A stretch of 64,000 bases of DNA from Streptomyces orinoci. GTDB lineage: Bacteria; Actinomycetota; Actinomycetes; Streptomycetales; Streptomycetaceae. Positions 1-8,108 of this stretch are shown piece by piece; within the stretch, counting starts at the first letter, position 1, and every line of letters begins with the position of its first letter. The notes beneath the pieces were generated by a model. The model was not told the origin of the DNA. It did no database searches and was given only the letters and a program-made list of their open reading frames with translations. Where the stretch lies: assembly GCF_003121295.1 (NCBI RefSeq), contig NZ_PHNC01000029.1:1116001-1180000 (forward strand). Direction: 5' to 3'. Both the position numbers and the translations under genes were made by a program.

Positions 1-60
1 GAAGCCGGATATGGCGTAGCCGATCACGATGAGGATCAGCAGGAGGTCGAGCAGGTTCAC
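1..60 (-). CDS. CvpA/MarP-like membrane protein, N-terminal 20 residues only
   Basis: Only the first 20 codons lie in the window. They start at a GTG (58-60) preceded on the minus strand by an AAGGAAGGGG ribosome binding site. The visible peptide begins MNLLDLLLILIVIGYAISGF, a hydrophobic first membrane segment like that of CvpA-family proteins. In actinobacteria this fold also forms the N-terminus of the membrane serine protease MarP. Which of the two it is cannot be decided from 20 residues. Confidence 0.5.
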   Translation of the reverse strand, partial: MNLLDLLLILIVIGYAISGF

Positions 61-149
61 GGGGTGCCCCTTCCTTCGACCTGGAAAACGTGGTTTGGGT
101 GGGGGGCGGTTCCGTGTGGTGGTATTTGCCACGTTTCGCGGCTGCGCGG

Positions 150-218
150 CCGCCCACCCAACCGCGCCGGGTAACGGGCTGCGGGTGGGTGGGCGGAAAA
201 GACGCCCCGAAGGGGCGT
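150..218 (-). terminator. Two tandem hairpins downstream of the MMPL gene
   Basis: Positions 150-165 and 181-196 form a 16-bp stem with one mismatch. A second hairpin, ACGCCCC-GAA-GGGGCGT, follows at 202-218. They sit just beyond the stop of the MMPL gene (235) and probably end its transcript, although there is no T tract. The same GGGTGGG / GCCCC-GAA-GGGGC arrangement recurs at 16818-16860 after another minus-strand gene, so this is a repeated terminator-like element. Confidence 0.55.
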
Positions 219-234
219 GCCCCCCAGCGGCGGG

Positions 235-2421
235 TCAGACGCCAACCGGCTCCGGCTCACGCTCCACGGGCGAGGCAGCGGCAAGCCCCTCCCCCTCGAC
301 GTCCACACTCGGCAGCACCCGGTCCAGCCACCCAGGCAGCCACCAGGCGGCCCGCCCCAGCAGGGCCAGCACGGCCGGAACAATGGCCATCCGCACAATG
401 AACGCGTCCAGGAAGACGGCCACCGCCAGTCCGAAGCCGATCATCTTGATCATCGACTCCGAGGAGCCGATGAATCCGGCGAAGACGCTGATCATGATGA
501 CCGCGGCAGCGGTCACCACCCGCGCCCCGTGCCGGAAGCCGGTGACGATCGCCTCGCCCGGCCGCTCGCCGTGGACATACGCCTCCCGCATCCGGGTCAC
601 CAGGAAGACCTCGTAGTCCATGGCCAGTCCGAACACCACGCCCACCATGAAGATCGGCATCATGCTCATGATCGGCCCGGTCTCCTCGACCCCGAACACC
701 GAGCTCAGCCAGCCCCACTGGAAGACCGCGACCACCGCGCCCAGCGCGGCGACCACCGAGAGCAGGAAGCCCAGCGCCGCCTTCAGCGGCACCAGCACCG
801 ACCGGAAGACCACGATCAGCAGCAGGAAGGCCAGTCCGACCACCAGCGCCAGGTAGGGCAGCAGCGCGTCGTTCAGCTTCTGGGAGACGTCGATGTTCAT
901 CGCCGTGGTGCCGGTGACCAGCACCGTCGCCCCGGTCTCGGCCTTCAGCGAGCGGCCCTTGTCCCGGATGGCGTGCACCAGGTCCTCGGTCTCGGTGCTG
1001 CTCGGCCTGGACTTGGGCACCACATTGATCATCGCGGTGTCGCCATGCGGCCCATTGGGCACCGCCCGGCCGACCGAGGCCACGTCGCCCATGCCATTGA
1101 GGGTCTTGACCACGGTGTCCGCCGCGTTCTTGACCGGCTTGCCCTTGCCCGCGTCCACCACGATCATCAGCGGGCCATTGAAGCCCGGACCGAAGCTCTC
1201 GGAGATCAGGTCATAGGCCTTGCGCTGGGTGGTCTTCACCGGCTGGGCGCTGTCGTCCGGCAGCCCCAGCTGGAGCGAGGCGGCGGGCACCGCCAACGCG
1301 CCCAGGCCGAGCACACCGGCCAGCAGCACCAGCAGCGGGCGGCGCAGCACCACCCGGGCCCAGCGGGTGCCCATATTGGGCTTCTCCGCGTCCGCCTGGG
1401 TGCCCTTGCGCACCTTGCGGGCCAGCACCTTGCGGCCCGCGAAGCCCAGCAGGGCCGGGATCAGGGTGAGGGCGATCAGAACGGCGATGACGACCGTACC
1501 GGCCGCCGCCACGCCCATCTGGGTCAGCATCGGGATATTGACCACGGCCAGGCCGACCAGGGCGATGACCACGGTCAGGCCGGCGAAGACCACCGCGGAG
1601 CCGGCCGTGCCGACCGCCCGTCCGGCGGCCTCCTCGCGCTCCCGGCCCTCGGCCAGCTCGGCGCGGTAGCGGGAGACGATGAACAGCGCGTAGTCGATGC
1701 CCACCGCGAGGCCGATCATCATGGCCAGGGTGGAGGTGTTGCTGGAGAGCCCCAGCGTGGCGGAGAGCGCGGTGATGGAGGAGACGCCGATGCCCACGCC
1801 GATGATCGCGGTGAGCAGCGGCAGCCCGGCCGCCACCAGCGAGCTGAAGGTGATCAGCAGCACCACGGCCGACATCATCAGGCCGATGACCTCGGTGTTG
1901 TCACCCGCGGGCATCTGCTGAAGGGCGCTGCCGCCCATCTCCACGGTCAGCCCCGAGTCCTGGCCGTGCTTCCGCGCGTCGGTGAGCGTCTTGCGCGAGG
2001 CATCGGTCAGCTGGTTGGACTTGACCTTGTAGGTGACCTGGGCGAAGGCGGTGCTCCGGTCATGGCTGACGGTGTGGGCCACAAAGGGATCGTCCGCGTG
2101 GTCCACCTGCGGGCCGGTCAGCTCGGCGACGACCTTCTCGACCTTGGCCTTGTTCTCCTTGGCGTCGATCTTCTGGTCGCCCGGGGCCTTGAAGACGATC
2201 CGCGCCGAGGCGGTGTCGGCCTTCTTGCCCGGGTAGCGCTGGCCCAGCAGGTCGAAGGCGTGCTGGGCCTCGGTGCCAGGTATGGAGAAGCTGTCGTTGG
2301 TGGACTTGGAGGCCGTGGCGGCGCCGGTGCCGGCCAGGCCCAGCAACACCACCCATATCAGGGCGACATACCAGCGGCGCCGGAAGGCGAGCCGGCCGAG
2401 TTTGTAGAGAAAGGTGGCCAC
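235..2421 (-). CDS. MMPL/RND-superfamily membrane exporter
   Basis: 728 residues, GTG start at 2421 with GGGAG upstream. The fold is two repeats of six membrane segments, each with a large extracytoplasmic loop. TM1 is near residues 18-37. Each half has the proton-relay type motif of MMPL proteins: GLAVGIDYALF in the first half and GLAMDYEVFL in the second. The family exports lipids, siderophores or antibiotics using the proton gradient; the substrate here is unknown. A TetR gene lies directly upstream on the same strand (121 bp gap), so the two are probably co-transcribed and repressed together. Length is normal for the single-unit actinobacterial MMPL proteins. Confidence 0.9.
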   Translation of the reverse strand: MATFLYKLGRLAFRRRWYVALIWVVLLGLAGTGAATASKSTNDSFSIPGTEAQHAFDLLGQRYPGKKADTASARIVFKAPGDQKIDAKENKAKVEKVVAELTGPQVDHADDPFVAHTVSHDRSTAFAQVTYKVKSNQLTDASRKTLTDARKHGQDSGLTVEMGGSALQQMPAGDNTEVIGLMMSAVVLLITFSSLVAAGLPLLTAIIGVGIGVSSITALSATLGLSSNTSTLAMMIGLAVGIDYALFIVSRYRAELAEGREREEAAGRAVGTAGSAVVFAGLTVVIALVGLAVVNIPMLTQMGVAAAGTVVIAVLIALTLIPALLGFAGRKVLARKVRKGTQADAEKPNMGTRWARVVLRRPLLVLLAGVLGLGALAVPAASLQLGLPDDSAQPVKTTQRKAYDLISESFGPGFNGPLMIVVDAGKGKPVKNAADTVVKTLNGMGDVASVGRAVPNGPHGDTAMINVVPKSRPSSTETEDLVHAIRDKGRSLKAETGATVLVTGTTAMNIDVSQKLNDALLPYLALVVGLAFLLLIVVFRSVLVPLKAALGFLLSVVAALGAVVAVFQWGWLSSVFGVEETGPIMSMMPIFMVGVVFGLAMDYEVFLVTRMREAYVHGERPGEAIVTGFRHGARVVTAAAVIMISVFAGFIGSSESMIKMIGFGLAVAVFLDAFIVRMAIVPAVLALLGRAAWWLPGWLDRVLPSVDVEGEGLAAASPVEREPEPVGV

Positions 2422-2542
2422 GAGGGGTTCTGCTCCCGTCGGAGATAAAAGAACGAGCGTTTCTGGCAGCGGGCAACCAGCCCGGCGACGAGAGCGGCGC
2501 GCCGGGTACCGGTGCGTTATGGGTGATGTGGGGTGGGGGGGG

Positions 2543-3142
2543 TCAGAGGCCGAGGGCGGGGAGCACCACGGCGTCGATATAGCGGACGAGGTAGTCCCGG
2601 TCCACCGGGACGTCCTCGATCAGCGGCCGGGTGATGAAGGCGCCGAGCGTCATATGCCCGACGTACTCCAGGGCGGGACGGTCCGGGGAGACCTCGCCGC
2701 GGTCCACCGCCCGCTGCAGCATGCGCCGCATGGCGGCGGTCTCGGGTTCGATCAGCAGCTCGCGAAGCGCCCGGTGCAGGTCGCGGTCGCGGTGGATGGC
2801 GTGGCCGAGCCCTCGCATAAGGGCCACGTCCTTCTCCATCCGGTGCTCGTCCGCCTTGTCCGCCATCGCCACCAGGTCACCGCGCAGCGAACCGGTGTCG
2901 ATGTCGTCCAGCCGGACGGGCTTGGTGTGCCGCAGCGCGCTCGCCACCAGTTCCGGCTTGCCCTTCCACTGACGGTAGAGGGTGGCCTTGCTGGAGCGGG
3001 TACGGGCCGCGACGGCGTCCATGGTCAGGGCTTCGTAGCCGACCTCGCGCAGCAGCGCCAGCACGGCCTCGTAGAGCTCACCCTCACGTTCGGGGGTGAG
3101 CCGGGTGCGGCGCACCGGCGGTTTGGGTGCTTCCGACGGCAT
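2543..3142 (-). CDS. TetR-family transcriptional repressor
   Basis: 199 residues, ATG at 3142. The N-terminal helix-turn-helix spans about residues 30-55 (ALTMDAVAARTRSSKATLYRQW), with the usual TetR spacing. The C-terminal part contains the TetR_C ligand domain. It is first in a unit with the MMPL exporter, which is the usual arrangement for an efflux pump and its repressor. Upstream palindromes at 3172-3194 and 3215-3232 are likely binding sites. The divergent tricorn protease gene shares this control region. Confidence 0.88.
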   Translation of the reverse strand: MPSEAPKPPVRRTRLTPEREGELYEAVLALLREVGYEALTMDAVAARTRSSKATLYRQWKGKPELVASALRHTKPVRLDDIDTGSLRGDLVAMADKADEHRMEKDVALMRGLGHAIHRDRDLHRALRELLIEPETAAMRRMLQRAVDRGEVSPDRPALEYVGHMTLGAFITRPLIEDVPVDRDYLVRYIDAVVLPALGL

Positions 3143-3171
3143 ACCGCGCCTCCCTTCGAAGAGCCGATCGA

Positions 3172-3232
3172 ACGAAACTGTTTCGTACCGTACGAGCGTA
3201 AGTCCGGGTCATAGCGAAACCGGACCGTTTCG
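3172..3232. promoter_or_regulatory. Cluster of palindromes, probable TetR operators
   Basis: A perfect 15-bp palindrome ACGAAACTGTTTCGT occupies 3172-3186. It overlaps CGTACCGTACG (3184-3194), and a third site at 3215-3232 has the same CGAAAC and GTTTCG arms separated by 6 bp. They lie 30-90 bp upstream of the tetR start and between two divergent genes, the right place for an autoregulatory TetR operator. Binding by the adjacent repressor is inferred. Confidence 0.6.
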
Positions 3233-3292
3233 ATGGTGTTCTCCGTCACGGACCGAGTTGCCGGGCCCCCGGGCCCTGGAAACCATGGAGAA

Positions 3293-6200
3293 GTGACCGA
3301 TGCCTATCTGCGGTTCCCCCATCTCCACGGCGATCTGATCTGCTTTGTCGCCGAGGACGACCTATGGCTGGCCTCCCCGGACACCGCCGGGGAGCGGGCC
3401 TGGCGGCTGACCGTGGACCGCACCCGCCTGGGGCACCCCCGCTTCTCGCCGGACGGCCGGCAGATCGCCTTCACCAGCTGGCGCAGTCTGGACCCGGAGG
3501 TCCATCTGGCGCCGGTGGACGGCGGACCGGCCCGCCGCCTGAGCTACTGGGGCAGCACCGACACCCGGGTATGCGGCTGGACGCCGCCGGACCACGAGGG
3601 CCGCAGCGACATCCTGGCGGTCTCCTCGCACGGCCAGCCCTTCTCCTACTTCTCCTGGGCCTACCGGCTGCCGGTGGACGGCAGTCCGGGCGGACGGCTG
3701 CCCTGGGGCCCGGTGGCGGACATCGCCATGCGCGGCACCGGGGACGCCCCGGGCCACACCCTGCTGCTGGCCGGGAAGCCCCCGCATGAACCGGCCTCCT
3801 GGAAGCGCTACCGGGGCGGGGCCATGGGACGGATGTGGCTGGACGGCACCCGGCTGGTCCCGGACATCAACGGGCATCTGGACTCGGTGATGTTCGTGGG
3901 CGACCGGATCGCCTTCCTCTCCGACCACGAGGGCGTGGGCAACCTCTACTCCTGTCTGCCCGACGGCTCCGACCTGCGCCGCCACACCGACCATGACGCG
4001 TACTACGCCCGGCATGCCGCCACCGACGGCACCCGGGTCGTCTACCAGTGCGCCGGTGACATCTGGCTGGCCGAGGACTTCGGCCCCGGCGGCACCCCGC
4101 GCAGGCTCCGGGTGCGCCTGGGCGGGCCGCGCGCCGGACGACGCCGCTACCAGGTGCAGACGGCCACCAATGTGGACGCGCTCAGTGTGGACACCACCGG
4201 CCGGGCCAGCGCGGTCCAGGTACGCGGCAGCCTCTACTGGCTCACCCACCGCGACGGCCCCGCCCGGGCCATCGCCGACACCCCGGGAGTGCGCACCCGG
4301 CTGCCGGAAATGCTGGGCTCCACCGGCCGTATTGCCTACGTCACCGACGCCGCCGGCGAGGACGCCATCGAGATCACCCAACTGCCCAGCGCCACCCACG
4401 CCTTGGAGCCGCACCGGGTGGCCGCGGGACGGATCGGACGGGTGCACGAGATGGTCGCCTCACCCGACGGCCAGCGGCTGGCGGTGGCCGCACATGACGG
4501 CCGGCTGCTGCTGGTGGACGCCTCCGAGGACGGCGAGGGACAGGTCGGCGAACTGATCCGCTCGGACAACGGACCGGTGCGCGACCTGGCCTTCTCCCCC
4601 GACTCCAACTGGCTGACCTGGTCCCATCCCGGCATCGGGCGCTCACTGCGGCAGATCAAGATCGCCCGGCTGTCGGACCGGCTGACCGTGGACGTCACCA
4701 ATGGCCGCTTCGAGGACGAGCAGCCGGTGTTCACCCGGGACGGCCGCTACCTGGCCTTCCTCTCCTGGCGCGGCTTCGACCCGGTCTATGACGTGCACAC
4801 CGGCGACCTGTCCTTCCCGCTGGGCTGCCGCCCGTATCTGGTGCCGCTGTCCTCGGCCACCCCCTCGCCGTTCGCGGTGTCCACCGAGGGCCGCCCGGCC
4901 GCCGGCGGACTGGACCTGGACGGGACCGAGGGCGAGGGCGGGGCGGTGCTGGTGGAGACCGAGGGGCTGGAGAACCGGGTGACCCCCTTCCCGGTGGCCG
5001 CCTCCAAGTACTCCTCGCTGCGCCCGGTCAGCGGCGGCGGACTGGTCTGGCTGCGCTGGCCGATCTCCGGCGCGCTGGGCGAGACCTTCGCCAACCCGGC
5101 CGACACCTCCGGCCGCCCCACCCTGGAGCACTTCGACCTCACCAAGGCCAAGCGCACCGAACTCACCAGCTCCATCGACTGGTTCGCGCTCAGCGGCGAC
5201 GGCAGCCGGCTGGTGGTCAATGACGAGGGCGACCTGCGGGTGGTGCCCGCCACGGACACCGCCGACCCGGAGTCCACGGTCTATATCGATATGCGGCGCA
5301 TCCTGCACGAGGTGGACCCGGCCGCGGAGTGGCGGCAGGCGTACGAGGAGGCGGGCCGGATCGTCCGGGCCTACTTCTGGGAGCCCGGGATGTGCGGCAT
5401 CGACTGGGACGGGGTGCTGGAGCAGTACCGACCGCTGGTCGAACGGGTCGCCTCCCCCGACGAGTTCGCCGATCTGCTGCGCGAGGTGCTGGGCGAACTG
5501 GGCACGTCGCACGCCTATGTCACCCCCTCCCGCCGCAATGAGGGCCCCCCGCACTACCAGCGCGCCATCGGGCTGCTGGGCGTCAACCTCACCCACCAGA
5601 AGGACGGTTCCTGGACGGTACGCCGGGTGCTGCCCGGCGACTCCTCCGACCCCAAGGCCCGCTCCCCGCTGGCCGGTTCGGGCATCCACGAGGGCTGGGC
5701 GCTGACCCATGTGGACGGCCGCCCGGTGGACCCGGTCACCGGCCCCGGCCCGCTGCTGGCCGCGGCCGGCGGCACCACGGTGGAGCTGACCTTCCGCCCG
5801 CCGGACGGCGAGGGACCGCCGCGCCGGGTGGCGGTGGTACCGCTGATCGACGAACGGCCGCTGCGCTACCAGGACTGGGTGGCCAAACGCCGGGCGGTGG
5901 TACGGGAGTTGAGCGGCGGCAAATGCGGCTATCTGCACATCCCCGATATGGGCGGCTCCGGCTGGGCGCAGTTCAACCGCGATCTGCGGATGGAGATGTC
6001 CAGGCCCGCGCTGATCGTGGATGTCCGGGGCAACGCGGGCGGCAATATCAGCGAGCTGGTGGTGGAGAAGCTGACCCGCACCATCATCGGCTGGGACCTC
6101 ACCAGGGGCGCGCAGCCGGTGAGTTACGCCTCCAATGCGCCGCGCGGCCCGATCGTCGCCATCGCCGACGAGATGACCTCCTCCGACGGCGACATGATCA

Positions 6201-6544
6201 CCGCCGCCTTCAGACTCCAGGGCATCGGGCCGGTGGTGGGCCTGCGCACCTGGGGCGGGGTGGTCGGCATGACCGGCCGCCACCGGCTGGTGGACGGTAC
6301 GTCCATCACGGTGCCGATGAATGCGGCGTGGTTCGACGCATATGGGTGGGGCGTGGAGAACCACGGCGTGGAGCCGGATATCGAGGTGGACCGTACTCCG
6401 CTGGACTGGGCGGAGGGGCGCCATAAGCAGATGGATGATGCGGTGCGGCTGGCGCTGGACCTCTTGGCCCGCCACGGCGCGTCCACGCCGCCGGACTATT
6501 CCGGTGTCCCGGACCTGCGGCGCCCCGCCCTGCCGCCACGCTGA
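3293..6544 (+). CDS. tri: Tricorn protease homologue (S41 peptidase with beta-propellers)
   Basis: 1083 residues from a GTG at 3293, chosen because the conserved YLRFPHLHGDL start of the family follows at once. A longer in-frame start at 3233 lies in the operator region. Order: six- and seven-bladed beta-propellers (about residues 1-660), C1 domain, PDZ (about 760-850), C2 catalytic domain. Residues matching tricorn's active site are present at nearly identical numbers: Ser739-His740 in GTSHAY, nucleophile Ser964 in TSSDGD, and Glu1022 in VENHGVEPD. It should form a large cytosolic complex degrading proteasome-type peptides. The GGAG before the GTG is only 2 nt away, so the initiation site deserves a check. 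Confidence 0.93.
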   Translation: MTDAYLRFPHLHGDLICFVAEDDLWLASPDTAGERAWRLTVDRTRLGHPRFSPDGRQIAFTSWRSLDPEVHLAPVDGGPARRLSYWGSTDTRVCGWTPPDHEGRSDILAVSSHGQPFSYFSWAYRLPVDGSPGGRLPWGPVADIAMRGTGDAPGHTLLLAGKPPHEPASWKRYRGGAMGRMWLDGTRLVPDINGHLDSVMFVGDRIAFLSDHEGVGNLYSCLPDGSDLRRHTDHDAYYARHAATDGTRVVYQCAGDIWLAEDFGPGGTPRRLRVRLGGPRAGRRRYQVQTATNVDALSVDTTGRASAVQVRGSLYWLTHRDGPARAIADTPGVRTRLPEMLGSTGRIAYVTDAAGEDAIEITQLPSATHALEPHRVAAGRIGRVHEMVASPDGQRLAVAAHDGRLLLVDASEDGEGQVGELIRSDNGPVRDLAFSPDSNWLTWSHPGIGRSLRQIKIARLSDRLTVDVTNGRFEDEQPVFTRDGRYLAFLSWRGFDPVYDVHTGDLSFPLGCRPYLVPLSSATPSPFAVSTEGRPAAGGLDLDGTEGEGGAVLVETEGLENRVTPFPVAASKYSSLRPVSGGGLVWLRWPISGALGETFANPADTSGRPTLEHFDLTKAKRTELTSSIDWFALSGDGSRLVVNDEGDLRVVPATDTADPESTVYIDMRRILHEVDPAAEWRQAYEEAGRIVRAYFWEPGMCGIDWDGVLEQYRPLVERVASPDEFADLLREVLGELGTSHAYVTPSRRNEGPPHYQRAIGLLGVNLTHQKDGSWTVRRVLPGDSSDPKARSPLAGSGIHEGWALTHVDGRPVDPVTGPGPLLAAAGGTTVELTFRPPDGEGPPRRVAVVPLIDERPLRYQDWVAKRRAVVRELSGGKCGYLHIPDMGGSGWAQFNRDLRMEMSRPALIVDVRGNAGGNISELVVEKLTRTIIGWDLTRGAQPVSYASNAPRGPIVAIADEMTSSDGDMITAAFRLQGIGPVVGLRTWGGVVGMTGRHRLVDGTSITVPMNAAWFDAYGWGVENHGVEPDIEVDRTPLDWAEGRHKQMDDAVRLALDLLARHGASTPPDYSGVPDLRRPALPPR

Positions 6545-6565
6545 CCATTGGCGAGTTGCTTCCCC

Positions 6566-6846
6566 GGTTGTGGGCAGTCGTTCCGCAGGGCGATGGGGGC
6601 ACCTCCCAGCGGTAGCTGGGGGAGGGTGGGCACAACCGGCCACCGGGCCGCACCCGGCAACGAAACAGCGTCTGCCGACGACCCTGGCCGTTCGGCCGCA
6701 GGCCGTGGGTGGTTGCTCGCGCAGTTCCCCGCGCCCCTAATTGGGCGCACCCGGCCACGAAACGGCGTCTGCCGACAACCGTTGCCGTTCGGCCGCAGGC
6801 CGTGCGTGGCCGGTCGCGCAGTTCCCCGCGCCCCTGAAGGGGCGCG
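6566..6846 (+). repeat. Dispersed intergenic repeat, copy A with a 97-bp tandem pair
   Basis: The gap 6545-6900 holds no gene. It contains an approximately 85-bp head (6566-6650, including the palindrome-like CCCAGCGGTAGCTGGGGGA) and two direct repeats of exactly 97 bp (6651-6747 and 6748-6844). Each unit ends in GCAGTTCCCCGCGCCCC followed by a complementary GGGGCGC arm. The same sequence appears inverted at 12289-12504 and in shorter form at 27697-27754 and 36211-36266. Copies lie at gene ends, so the hairpins may act as terminators. Confidence 0.8.
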
Positions 6847-6900
6847 GACGGACGCGGCCCGGGGCCGTAGCCCCGGGCCGCGTCCGGTCAAGGCGCCCGC

Positions 6901-7110
6901 TTACAAGCGGTCGTCGAAGTCATCCTGGATGTCATCCAGCGACTCCTGCCGCGACTGCTGCGACTGCTGCCCACGCTGCTGCTGCTGCTGTTGCTGCTGC
7001 CGCGTCTTGTCCTGCGACTGCTGCCCACGCTGCTGAGCCTGCTGCTTGCCTTGCTGCGCCTTCTGCTTGGCCTGCTGCGCCTTCTTCTGCATCTCGTCCT
7101 TCATGCCCAT
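6901..7110 (-). CDS. Small Gln/Lys-rich hydrophilic protein, function unknown
   Basis: 69 residues, ATG at 7110 with AGGAG 9 nt upstream. The composition is extreme: about a third Gln, many Lys and Arg, an AQQAKQKAQQ-type repeat in the first half, a run of eight Gln, then an acidic tail SLDDIQDDFDDRL. It has no membrane segment or signal and is probably one long helix or disordered. Part of the repetitiveness comes from a CTG/CAG-rich nucleotide repeat. I do not recognise a family. The good ribosome binding site and charged ends argue that it is expressed. Confidence 0.65.
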   Translation of the reverse strand: MGMKDEMQKKAQQAKQKAQQGKQQAQQRGQQSQDKTRQQQQQQQQRGQQSQQSRQESLDDIQDDFDDRL

Positions 7111-7187
7111 GCGGGTTCACTCCTAGGGGAGCTCGGGGATTCGGGCCGCGACCAGCCTCACACGCCCCAGCGCGCACCGCATTTCGA

Positions 7188-8108
7188 TCAATGACGCTCA
7201 GTGACCGGTGTACTGACCGGCGCACTGGCCGACGTCCGCGCCCGCTCGTCCGCCGCCCCACCCGCCCCCACCAGACCAAGCCCCCGCATCCCCGCCAGCC
7301 GGGGCGCGAAGCGGCGCATCTCGCGCCGGGCACCCAGCGCCAGCACCCCGGGCAGCAGCCCCCGGACGGGCTGCACCCCGCGTATCCACCCCTGCCCATA
7401 GACCCGCGCGGAGCGGTGTTCGATGCCCGCCACCAGCCGGTCCACCGCCGGGCCCAGCGGATAGGTGCGGTTGGCGGGCCAGGGCAGCCGGGACCGTAGT
7501 TCCCTGAGCACCTCCGCCCGGTCCGCACCGCGCACCATGTCGGTGTCGGTCCAGCTGAGATACGCCACCCCGACCCGTACCCCGCGGTGCCCCACCTCCG
7601 CCCGCAGGCTGTGCGCATACGCCTCCACCCCCGCCTTGGACGCGCAGTAGGCGCTCATCATCGGGGCCGGGAGGATCGCGGCCAGTGAGGCGATCTGGAG
7701 CAGATACCCCCGGCTCTCGGCCAGCGCGTCCAGAAAGGCGTGCCCGGTGACCGCGCTGCCCACCAGGTTGACCTCGATCACCCGCCGCCAGACGGCCAGG
7801 TCGCCGCCTTCGAAGGGCTCGCCATTGGCCACCCCGGCGTTGGCCACCACCACATCGACCTTGCCGAAGCGTTCCCGTACCTCGGCTGCCACCCGGCCCA
7901 TCGCCTCGGCGTCGGTGACATCCGCGTACCAGTGCCCGGTCTCGGCGGGCAGCGATTCCGCCACCCGCCGCAGCCGCTCCGGCTCCAGCCCCACCAGCGC
8001 AAGCCTTGCCCCGCGCGCCGCCAGCTTGCGCGCCAGCAGCTCGCCCACCCCGCGCGCCGCCCCGGTGATCACCACCACCTGTCCGGACAGCGGCACCCGG
8101 GCGCTCAT
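7188..8108 (-). CDS. SDR-family oxidoreductase
   Basis: 306 residues from ATG 8108, which overlaps the stop of the upstream monooxygenase by ATGA, so the two are translationally coupled. A longer reading frame extends to 8288 but lies inside the monooxygenase. Classical SDR features are present: TGAARGVG (residues 15-22) for NAD(P), NAG at 90-92, and the catalytic Ser141, Tyr154 (YCASK) and Lys158. A C-terminal extension of about 60 residues rich in Arg and Ala follows the core. It probably oxidises or reduces the product or substrate of the monooxygenase. Confidence 0.9.
   Translation of the reverse strand: MSARVPLSGQVVVITGAARGVGELLARKLAARGARLALVGLEPERLRRVAESLPAETGHWYADVTDAEAMGRVAAEVRERFGKVDVVVANAGVANGEPFEGGDLAVWRRVIEVNLVGSAVTGHAFLDALAESRGYLLQIASLAAILPAPMMSAYCASKAGVEAYAHSLRAEVGHRGVRVGVAYLSWTDTDMVRGADRAEVLRELRSRLPWPANRTYPLGPAVDRLVAGIEHRSARVYGQGWIRGVQPVRGLLPGVLALGARREMRRFAPRLAGMRGLGLVGAGGAADERARTSASAPVSTPVTERH

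Noticed and set aside
217..2448. Long open frame on the plus strand across the MMPL gene
   Set aside because: It is antisense to a clear MMPL protein; the His/Gln/Asp-rich translation is the usual shadow of GC-rich coding sequence.
4643..6643. 666-codon open frame opposite the tricorn gene
   Set aside because: Composition and lack of any domain mark it as an antisense shadow of the tricorn C-terminal domains.
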